Shown here in pieces: positions 1-5,490 of a DNA stretch of 5,490 bases. A program made the position numbers and the translations under genes. Under the pieces are notes generated by a model. It saw only the letters and a list, made by a program, of their open reading frames with translations. It did no database searches and was not told where the DNA came from. Origin of the DNA: a bacterium UBA2214 (GTDB lineage: Bacteria; Zhuqueibacterota; Zhuqueibacteria; Residuimicrobiales; Residuimicrobiaceae); the NCBI GenBank assembly GCA_002327255.1, contig DCUM01000009.1, forward strand, positions 8,732 through 14,221. Direction: 5' to 3'. Positions within the stretch are counted from its first letter, which is position 1. Every line of letters begins with the position of its first letter.

Positions 1-670
1 GGTCGTGGGTGACGGCGATGACCGTGCCCGCATAGCGCGACAATTCCGCTTCCAGCCACAGGATGGTCTCGGCATCGAGATGGTTGGTGGGTTCGTCCAG
101 GAGAAGGATATCGGGACGGCGCAGCAGCAGACGGCACAGGGCGACGCGGCGGCGCTCGCCGCCGGAGATGACCTTCACCGGCATGTCGCCGGGCGGGCAG
201 TTGAGCACGTCCATGGCGAGTTCGAGCCGCGAATCGAGGTCCCAGGCGTCGAGCTGATCCATCTTTTCCTGCACCGCCCCCTGCTGTTCGAGGAGATTAT
301 TCATCTCCTCCTCGCTCATCGGCTCGGCAAAGCGCGCGTTGATCTTTTCGTACTCGGCGACCACATCGACGATCTTCTGCACACCCTCCTGCACCACCTC
401 CCGGACGGTCTTGTCGTTGTCGAGGAGCGGCTCCTGCTCGAGGATTCCGACCGTGAAGCCCGGCGAGAGGACGGTCTCGCCATTGAACTCCCTGTCGGTT
501 CCGGCCAATATTTTGAGCAGCGAACTCTTTCCGGAGCCGTTCAAACCGAGGACGCCGATTTTGGCGCCGTAAAAATAGGAGAGGTAGATATCTTTCAAAA
601 CCGCTTTTTGCTGGTAAAATTTGCTGACGCCGATCATCGAGTAGATGACTTTGTTGGGCTCGTTGGCCAT
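1..670 (-). CDS. ettA: EttA, energy-dependent translational throttle ABC-F ATPase (partial, N-terminal 223 residues)
   Basis: ABC-F protein that, by family knowledge, binds the ribosomal E site and couples the ATP/ADP state to the first steps of elongation; it is cytosolic with no membrane segments. Visible in ATP-binding domain 1: Walker A GLNGSGKS at residues 42-49, Q-loop glutamine in LEQEP near residue 79, an arm-type helical insertion at about 95-140, signature SGGERRRVALCR from 169, Walker B ILLLDEPT at 188-195, D-loop NHLDAE at 196-201, and the switch histidine of VTHD at 222. The GAKIGVLGLNGSGKS stretch, the short arm and the SGGERRRVALCRLLL wording match EttA rather than Uup, YheS or YbiT. 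The full protein is usually about 555 residues, so the linker and second ATPase domain lie off the left edge. The ATG at 668-670 is preceded by AAGGAG with a 5-nt spacer. No broken residue is seen. It lies downstream of the oxidoreductase gene on the same strand, but a 234-nt gap with a hairpin suggests separate transcription. Confidence 0.95.
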   Translation of the reverse strand, partial: MANEPNKVIYSMIGVSKFYQQKAVLKDIYLSYFYGAKIGVLGLNGSGKSSLLKILAGTDREFNGETVLSPGFTVGILEQEPLLDNDKTVREVVQEGVQKIVDVVAEYEKINARFAEPMSEEEMNNLLEQQGAVQEKMDQLDAWDLDSRLELAMDVLNCPPGDMPVKVISGGERRRVALCRLLLRRPDILLLDEPTNHLDAETILWLEAELSRYAGTVIAVTHD

Positions 671-675
671 GGGGG

Positions 676-681
676 CTCCTT
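676..681 (-). promoter_or_regulatory. Shine-Dalgarno of ettA
   Basis: Read on the minus strand, AAGGAG sits 5 nt before the ATG at 668-670. It is a near-consensus ribosome binding site and fixes the start of ettA. Confidence 0.8.
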
Positions 682-714
682 GAAGCGTTGGTATCTGCAG
701 AGAGAGCGATTGAC

Positions 715-737
715 TATTTGTGACAAATAATTATTTG
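715..737. repeat. AT-rich palindromic element in the ettA leader
   Basis: Positions 724-737 form a perfect 14-bp palindrome, CAAATAATTATTTG. TATTTG at 715-720 pairs with CAAATA at 724-729 across TGA, and TATTTG recurs at 732-737, so the half-site appears three times in alternating orientation within 23 bp. It lies 45-67 bp upstream of the ettA start codon, where an operator or an mRNA leader structure could act. The symmetry is seen directly; a regulatory role is inference, and AT-rich DNA gives short palindromes easily. Confidence 0.4.
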
Positions 738-742
738 CCGGC

Positions 743-771
743 ATAATTCAAAAAAACGTGCGGGCAAACAA
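743..771 (-). promoter_or_regulatory. Tentative ettA promoter
   Basis: On the minus strand, TTGTTT (766-771) is followed after exactly 17 bp by AATTAT (743-748). The matches to the sigma-70 consensus are 3/6 and 4/6, so this is a weak candidate chosen mainly for its spacing and its place in the only AT-rich part of the gap. Transcription would start near 735, inside or beside the palindrome at 724-737. Confidence 0.25.
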
Positions 772-795
772 AATTCGATGGAAGCATACTGCTTG

Positions 796-820
796 AACCG
801 GCCTTGTACTCTTGCCGGTT
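796..820. repeat. Short inverted repeat, 7-bp arms
   Basis: AACCGGC (796-802) and GCCGGTT (814-820) are exact reverse complements separated by 11 nt. No T-tract follows on either strand, so it is not a convincing intrinsic terminator. It lies in the gap between the oxidoreductase gene and ettA; I assign no function. Confidence 0.3.
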
Positions 821-847
821 ATCGCACCATAACAATGGCAAATGATC

Positions 848-874
848 GCAGGACGAGCAGTCCGCTCGTCCTGC
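848..874 (-). terminator. Perfect 11-bp hairpin downstream of the oxidoreductase gene, likely terminator
   Basis: GCAGGACGAGC (848-858) and GCTCGTCCTGC (864-874) are perfect reverse complements around a 5-nt loop, a strong GC-rich stem. It begins 30 nt after the TGA of the oxidoreductase gene on the minus strand, the right place to end that transcript. The following bases on that strand (GATCATTTGCC) are only moderately T-rich, so classical rho-independent termination is uncertain. It could instead stabilise the mRNA 3' end. Confidence 0.5.
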
Positions 875-904
875 AACGGTGATGGTTTATCCGCGTTGGG
901 TCCA

Positions 905-2365
905 TCAGGCGCGTTTCGCCGGCATGGGCAGCGCCGCGTCACGGGCGGGCATCGCCGGATAATCCGGATAGCCGATGTTTTTCACCAGTTTTGCGATCTC
1001 GGTTTTCTCACCGGTTTTGAAACAGAGGTTGGCGGCAATGCCGGTGAGGATGGACCAGGCGCCGCCGCGCTGATCCGCGGCGCGCTGATATTTATCGGCT
1101 TGCGGCTGTGGCAGAAAGATGTCGTCGAGCATGACATCGTCGCCGCCGCCGTGACCGCCCGTCCCGCTCCACAGTTCCACCTCATAGGCGGGGCCGCGCA
1201 GCGGATAGATGCGCGTAAAGGTGCCTTCGGGTTTAACCGCACCGGGCGTCGATCCGTCGCCGAAGAGATAGACCTTCTCTTCCGACTTGTGCTCCAGACG
1301 GCCTTTGGTGCCGTTGAAAACGATCGTGTACCCTTCCCACGCATTGAAGGCATTGAGCGAATAGGAGAGGGTGACGTGATTGTCATAGGTCACGAGGACG
1401 TTCATGGTGTCCTCGATATCGATGTCGGGCCGGAAGACGCAGCGGTCGCGAAAATAACCGTCATGATGCTCCTGATCCAGGTAGAGCTGTTTGAGGGAGG
1501 GATTATCCGCCAGACTGAGTTCGAAACCGCAGGCTTCTTTCTCGGGACAGGTATGACAGCGATCATGGTGGCCCTGCAGGCCGATGCGCCGCGCCATCTG
1601 CGGGGTGTAGAACTCGCGCTTGCCGGTCGCCAGCACCGCGACGGGAACAGCCGATAGCCACCAGTTGACGAGGTCGAAGTGATGCGTGGCCTTGTGCACC
1701 ATCAAACCGCCGGAGAATTTCTTCTGGCTGTGCCAGCGCCGGAAATAGTCGGCGCCGTGATGGGTGTTGAGCATCCAGTGAAAATCCACCGAGAGGATGT
1801 CACCGATGGTCCCGGCCATGAGGAGATCCTTGACCTGGGTGCGCGGCGGGGAGTAGCGGTAGTTGAACGCCACGCGCACGCGGCGGCCGCTTTTTCGCTG
1901 CGCGTCGATGATCTGCTGGCATTTTTTTGCATCGACGGTCATCGGTTTTTCGGTGATCACGTCGCAACCCAGCTCCAGCGCGCGGACGATATAGTGGTGA
2001 TGAAAGCCGTCCACGGTGGTCACGATGACGACCTCCGGCCTGGTCTCGGCGATCATGCGCTCGAAACCGGAGGCCGGGTACGCGGCCGGCGTCGCCTGAC
2101 CATTCTCTTTTGCCAGATTTTGCGCCAGACGCAGGCGGCCGGCGTTGGTATCGCAGAGGCCCACCAGTTCGGCACAGTGATTATATTTTATCTGGATGGC
2201 ATCCTGATACATCCGCGAGCGGCTGCCGGTGCCGGCGATGGCGTAGCGTTTCGCGGCCGGGTTTTGCCCGCGCAGCACGCCGGCCCCCGCCAGGGCCAGG
2301 CCGGCCGCGCCGATGGCGCAGGTTTTGGCAAACTCGCGGCGCGACATCTCGTTTGATATGGACAT
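905..2365 (-). CDS. Tat-signal Gfo/Idh/MocA family NAD(P)-dependent oxidoreductase
   Basis: A 486-residue protein of the glucose-fructose oxidoreductase/inositol dehydrogenase family, whose members oxidise or reduce sugars and cyclitols; the substrate here is unknown. The N-terminus has a twin-arginine motif SRREFAK at 8-14 and a hydrophobic stretch at about 16-31, so Tat export is likely. I see no obvious AxA cleavage site or lipobox, so it may stay anchored. The Rossmann part has AGTGSRSR (44-51) with Asp72 ending the second strand, and the family EKP motif at 139-141. The C-terminal part has GGLMVHKATHHFDLVNWW (219-236) and GHGGGDD (404-410). Where many relatives have Asp before the conserved His, this protein has His224; His228 and Asp231 remain. 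Cysteines 270, 273, 279 and 309 form a possible metal-binding cluster. The EKP motif argues against the GH109 glycosidase branch. AGGAGG lies 10 nt before the ATG at 2363-2365. It stands alone, divergent from tilS. Confidence 0.93.
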   Translation of the reverse strand: MSISNEMSRREFAKTCAIGAAGLALAGAGVLRGQNPAAKRYAIAGTGSRSRMYQDAIQIKYNHCAELVGLCDTNAGRLRLAQNLAKENGQATPAAYPASGFERMIAETRPEVVIVTTVDGFHHHYIVRALELGCDVITEKPMTVDAKKCQQIIDAQRKSGRRVRVAFNYRYSPPRTQVKDLLMAGTIGDILSVDFHWMLNTHHGADYFRRWHSQKKFSGGLMVHKATHHFDLVNWWLSAVPVAVLATGKREFYTPQMARRIGLQGHHDRCHTCPEKEACGFELSLADNPSLKQLYLDQEHHDGYFRDRCVFRPDIDIEDTMNVLVTYDNHVTLSYSLNAFNAWEGYTIVFNGTKGRLEHKSEEKVYLFGDGSTPGAVKPEGTFTRIYPLRGPAYEVELWSGTGGHGGGDDVMLDDIFLPQPQADKYQRAADQRGGAWSILTGIAANLCFKTGEKTEIAKLVKNIGYPDYPAMPARDAALPMPAKRA

Positions 2366-2375
2366 GGTTTCGCTT

Positions 2376-2381
2376 CCTCCT
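2376..2381 (-). promoter_or_regulatory. Shine-Dalgarno of the oxidoreductase gene
   Basis: On the minus strand AGGAGG lies 10 nt before the ATG at 2363-2365, with an overlapping GAGGAA 8 nt away. This supports Met1 rather than Met7 as the start and keeps the whole Tat signal. Confidence 0.75.
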
Positions 2382-2404
2382 CGGTTCGAATGATTTACAG
2401 TTTA

Positions 2405-2433
2405 ATATTACAGCATTGCCGGCGCAAAAGCAA
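2405..2433 (-). promoter_or_regulatory. Putative promoter of the oxidoreductase gene
   Basis: On the minus strand TTGCTT (2428-2433) precedes TAATAT (2405-2410) with a 17-bp spacer. Transcription would start near 2398 and give a leader of about 33 nt that includes the Shine-Dalgarno. The -10 matches consensus at 4/6 and the -35 at 3/6, so placement and spacing carry most of the weight. Confidence 0.4.
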
Positions 2434-2456
2434 GGGCAAAATCATGGCCAAAATCC
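2421..2456. repeat. Three imperfect 12-bp tandem repeats in the divergent promoter region
   Basis: The 12-mers at 2421-2432, 2433-2444 and 2445-2456 share G at position 2, CAAAA at positions 5-9 and C at position 11. The CAAAA cores start at 2425, 2437 and 2449, a strict 12-nt period. The first repeat lies over the -35 of the oxidoreductase promoter, and the third ends 4 bp before the -35 of the tilS promoter. The arrangement would suit a multi-site regulator or intrinsic DNA bending; the function is inferred. Confidence 0.45.
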
Positions 2457-2459
2457 CGT

Positions 2460-2488
2460 TTGTCCTTCTCGTCACAGTTTTGTATATT
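2460..2488 (+). promoter_or_regulatory. Putative promoter of tilS (and hpt-ftsH), leaderless
   Basis: TTGTCC (2460-2465, 4/6) and TATATT (2483-2488, 5/6) are separated by the optimal 17 bp. Only 5 nt (TTCAG plus T: 2489-2493) lie between the -10 and the ATG at 2494, so transcription would begin at or within a base or two of the start codon. No Shine-Dalgarno is present before that ATG, which agrees with a leaderless transcript. Confidence 0.5.
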
Positions 2489-2493
2489 TCAGT

Positions 2494-3921
2494 ATGACCC
2501 GGAAGCAAAAAATCAGATCCCAGGCCGCGGACCTTTATCCCTTTTTTCGGGAAACGCTGAGCGAAGAAGGCCTTCTGACGCCGCCGGCGCGCGTCCTTGT
2601 CGCCGTCTCGGGCGGAATCGACTCCGTCGTGCTGCTGCATCTGCTGAAACGTCTGGCCGAAGAGATTCCCCTGCACCTGGTGGCGGCCCATTTCAACCAC
2701 CAGTTGCGCGGCGCGGATGCGGATGCGGATGAGCACCTGGTGCGGGAGCTGTGCTCGGATTGGCACATCCCCTGTGTGCGCGGCCGTGGCGATGTAAAAA
2801 CGCATGCCCGTGAACATCGCCTCAGCATCGAGACCGCGGCGCGGGAATTGCGCTATGCCTTTCTCCATCAGGCCGCTGTCGATAGCGGCAGCGCCTTCAT
2901 CCTCACGGCGCACAACGCCGGCGACCAGGCCGAAACCGTCATCGCCCGTTTTCTCCAGGGCGCGGGCGTGCGCGGTCTGGCGGGCATCCCGGTGCGCCAT
3001 GGTAACATCATCCGCCCCCTCTTGCCGGTCGAACGCAATGCGATCGCGGCTTATGCGGAACAGAACCAGGTGCCGCATCGCGAAGACGCGTCCAATGCCG
3101 ACCAAAGCCACCACCGCAACCGCATCCGTCACGATCTGCTCCCCCATCTCGAACAGTACAATCCGCAGCTCGTCGAGGCCGTGAACCGTCTCGCCCGGAA
3201 TTTCCGCGAAGTGGACGAATACCTCGCCCGCGAAGCGGAAAACGCGCTTCTGCTTTGTCTGCTGCACCGCGATCGCGAGAAAATTATTCTTGAAACAAAC
3301 CCATTTTTGTCGTACTTTAATATTTTACAGAAATATACCCTGATGCATGCCTGGCGCCGCCTCGGCGGCGATCCGATGATTTTCAATGAGGAGGCCTGGC
3401 GCGCTTTTTATGATTTTATTCACGCCGGACGCGGCGATCGCTCCCTGCGTCTTAAAGAGGCGCAGATTTGGCATCTGCCCGGAGAACTGGTGCTGCTGCG
3501 GCGGCGCGAAGCACCGCAAACGCTGGCGGTGAACGAAATCCCGGGATCGTATGCGCTGTGGAGCGGTTATCATTTTGAAATAAAACCAGCGGACTTGCCG
3601 TTAGAGCAGATAGCAAAGAACAAAGATGCGAATGCCGTTTACGTCGATGCCGGCAAGCTCGCAGCAGGGTTGCAGGTGCGCCTGCCGCGCAGCGGCGACC
3701 GCTTTCATCCGCTCAACCTGACGGGTCACAAGAACGTCGCCCGGGTAGTGGCGGAAAATGGCATACCGCTCTATGACCGCGGCATCGTTCCCCTGATTGT
3801 GAGTGGAGAGGAAATTGTCTGGGTCGGCGGCATCCGTCTGTCGCATCGCTTTCGCGTCACCCCCCGGACCAGGAACATCTATCAGCTAAGATTGGAAAGA
3901 AATCTTGAAGCAGAGATCTGA
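2494..3921 (+). CDS. tilS: tRNA(Ile)-lysidine synthase TilS
   Basis: ATP-dependent cytosolic enzyme that attaches lysine to the wobble cytidine (C34) of the tRNA-Ile with CAU anticodon, switching it to read AUA and accept isoleucine; it is normally essential. The 475 residues match the long three-part form. The N-terminal PP-loop ATPase has SGGIDS at 39-44, HFNHQLRG at 66-73, SIETAARELRY at 111-121, TAHNAGDQAET at 138-148 and RNRIRHDLLPHLEQYNP at 208-224. The middle region is helical, and the C-terminal domain includes VRLPRSGDRFHPLNLTG (395-411) and VGGIRLSHRFRV (444-455). The first Asp of the usual DDQ is Gly143, and residues 74-79 are ADADAD, encoded by three GCGGAT hexamers; neither looks damaging. 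ATG 2494 is the only start near the conserved N-terminus. It has no Shine-Dalgarno but a promoter-like sequence directly upstream. The 3' end overlaps hpt by 17 nt. Confidence 0.95.
   Translation: MTRKQKIRSQAADLYPFFRETLSEEGLLTPPARVLVAVSGGIDSVVLLHLLKRLAEEIPLHLVAAHFNHQLRGADADADEHLVRELCSDWHIPCVRGRGDVKTHAREHRLSIETAARELRYAFLHQAAVDSGSAFILTAHNAGDQAETVIARFLQGAGVRGLAGIPVRHGNIIRPLLPVERNAIAAYAEQNQVPHREDASNADQSHHRNRIRHDLLPHLEQYNPQLVEAVNRLARNFREVDEYLAREAENALLLCLLHRDREKIILETNPFLSYFNILQKYTLMHAWRRLGGDPMIFNEEAWRAFYDFIHAGRGDRSLRLKEAQIWHLPGELVLLRRREAPQTLAVNEIPGSYALWSGYHFEIKPADLPLEQIAKNKDANAVYVDAGKLAAGLQVRLPRSGDRFHPLNLTGHKNVARVVAENGIPLYDRGIVPLIVSGEEIVWVGGIRLSHRFRVTPRTRNIYQLRLERNLEAEI
2713..2730 (+). repeat. In-frame GCGGAT hexamer, three copies, within tilS
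   Basis: Three exact tandem GCGGAT units encode ADADAD (residues 74-79), directly after the HFNHQLRG motif where the family has a variable acidic loop. Slippage would add or remove AD pairs without shifting the frame. Confidence 0.6.
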
Positions 3922-4456
3922 ATTCGAAAAAGTCGTATATGACGGTGGTTTCCGCACGCTCCTGAGCCGTGATCAGATCGATCAGCGCATCCGCGAGATG
4001 GGCAAACAGATCACCGAGGATTATCGCGGCAAGCAGCCCATCATGATTGCGGTTCTGAATGGCGCCTTTTTGTTCATGGCGGACCTCATCCGTCATGTGG
4101 AAATTGATCTGGAAGTCGATTTTATCAAAATTTCCAGCTATGGCGACGCCAAAGTCTCCTCGGGTGAGGTCAGGATGCTGAAAGATATCAACGCCGAGAT
4201 TCAGGGACGACATGTTTTGCTGGTGGAGGATATCGTCGATACCGGCCTCTCGATCGGATTTCTCCATGAGAAATTTATGGCCATGCAACCCGCCTCGCTG
4301 CGCTTTGTGTCGTTTTTGATCAAACCTGAAAATGTCAAAACGGATATACCCATCCATTACATCGGTTTTGAAATCCCCAATGAATTCGTCGTGGGGTATG
4401 GATTGGATTATAAGCAGATTTTACGTAACTTGCCCGCTGTCTATGTCATGGAATAA
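3905..4456 (+). CDS. hpt: Hypoxanthine phosphoribosyltransferase
   Basis: Purine salvage enzyme that transfers the phosphoribosyl group of PRPP to hypoxanthine (and usually guanine), giving IMP or GMP in the cytosol. The 183-residue length is typical. Visible motifs: SSYG of the flexible loop at 77-80, the PRPP-binding loop VEDIVDTGLS at 107-116 with adjacent acidic pair Glu108-Asp109, Lys140 of the IKP base-contacting motif, and IGFEIPNEFVVGYGLDY at 153-169. The start is TTG at 3905. An in-frame stop at 3887-3889 excludes an earlier start, and the next ATG is codon 32, which would cut off the conserved first helix and strand. The ribosome site is weak (GGAAAG at 3894-3899), so translation probably depends on ribosomes ending tilS, whose stop codon lies 17 nt into this gene. 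The tilS-hpt-ftsH order is common in bacteria and supports the call. Confidence 0.94.
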   Translation: MKQRSEFEKVVYDGGFRTLLSRDQIDQRIREMGKQITEDYRGKQPIMIAVLNGAFLFMADLIRHVEIDLEVDFIKISSYGDAKVSSGEVRMLKDINAEIQGRHVLLVEDIVDTGLSIGFLHEKFMAMQPASLRFVSFLIKPENVKTDIPIHYIGFEIPNEFVVGYGLDYKQILRNLPAVYVME

Positions 4457-4459
4457 CAT

Positions 4460-4465
4460 GAGGGA
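4460..4465 (+). promoter_or_regulatory. Shine-Dalgarno that fixes the TTG start of ftsH
   Basis: GAGGGA lies 6 nt before TTG 4472 and 4 nt after the hpt stop codon. No comparable site precedes the in-frame ATG at 4505, so this element favours the TTG. Confidence 0.7.
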
Positions 4466-4471
4466 TCGATC

Positions 4472-5490
<1,019 letters not shown>

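Noticed and set aside
5..730. 241-codon open frame on the plus strand opposite ettA
   Set aside because: It is a mirror of the ABC-F coding strand, with no domain and no ribosome site.
748..942. Small 64-codon minus-strand frame spanning the end of the oxidoreductase gene and the intergenic gap
   Set aside because: It overlaps the oxidoreductase 3' end and the hairpin, has no ribosome site, and its composition is not protein-like.
842..1657. 271-codon open frame on the plus strand opposite the oxidoreductase gene
   Set aside because: It is antisense to a gene with clear family motifs, has no recognisable domain, and is a normal by-product of GC-rich codon use. The same applies to the plus-strand frame at 1679-2356.
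2110..2493. Extension of tilS upstream to an ATG at 2110
   Set aside because: The added 128 residues would be antisense to the oxidoreductase N-terminus, read as Arg/Pro-rich noise, and cross both promoters. TilS homology begins just after ATG 2494.
2395..3267. 290-codon open frame on the minus strand opposite tilS
   Set aside because: It shadows the conserved PP-loop domain of TilS on the other strand and would also cover the divergent promoter region; no motif or ribosome site supports it.
3281..3345. AT-rich patch inside tilS with TTGAAA at 3290-3295, considered as an internal promoter for hpt-ftsH
   Set aside because: No good -10 box lies at 16-18 bp (best is TACTTT, 3/6). The AT-richness is explained by Ile, Phe, Asn, Lys and Tyr codons of the TilS middle domain.

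Overview
The window is about 5.5 kb of GC-rich, densely coding bacterial chromosome. It carries five protein genes, and both end genes run off the edges. I see no rRNA, tRNA, CRISPR array, insertion sequence or phage gene. The core is the widespread housekeeping order tilS-hpt-ftsH on the plus strand. To its left, on the minus strand, lie a Tat-signal Gfo/Idh/MocA oxidoreductase and then the start of ettA. The double-membrane style FtsH, the Tat-dependent oxidoreductase, and the wording of EttA and TilS (for example HFNHQLRG in TilS) suggest a Gram-negative bacterium. A member of the FCB/Planctomycete-Verrucomicrobia side or a related candidate phylum is my guess. That placement is inference with low confidence.

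Layout. Positions 1-670 (minus) hold the first 223 residues of the ABC-F translation factor EttA, with a good Shine-Dalgarno (SD) sequence. Positions 671-904 are intergenic: an AT-rich palindromic leader, a tentative ettA promoter, and a perfect 11-bp hairpin just downstream of the oxidoreductase gene. Positions 905-2365 (minus) hold the 486-residue oxidoreductase. Positions 2366-2493 are a divergent promoter region with one promoter-like sequence on each strand and three imperfect 12-bp tandem repeats between and across them. Positions 2494-3921 are tilS, 3905-4456 hpt, and 4472-5490 the first 339 residues of ftsH.

How the genes work together. tilS, hpt and ftsH look like one transcription unit: tilS and hpt overlap by 17 nt, and hpt and ftsH are 15 nt apart. 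TilS makes lysidine in the AUA-decoding tRNA-Ile, Hpt salvages purines, and FtsH is the membrane AAA+ protease. With EttA, most of the window serves translation, nucleotide supply and protein quality control. The oxidoreductase is the one accessory gene, with its own promoter-like signal and a hairpin behind it.

I looked for an undescribed system and did not find one. The points worth a second look are about gene expression: an apparently leaderless tilS, two consecutive TTG starts (hpt, ftsH), a repeat-bearing divergent promoter, and a palindromic ettA leader. A cysteine cluster in the oxidoreductase and an N-terminal extension on FtsH are also noted.
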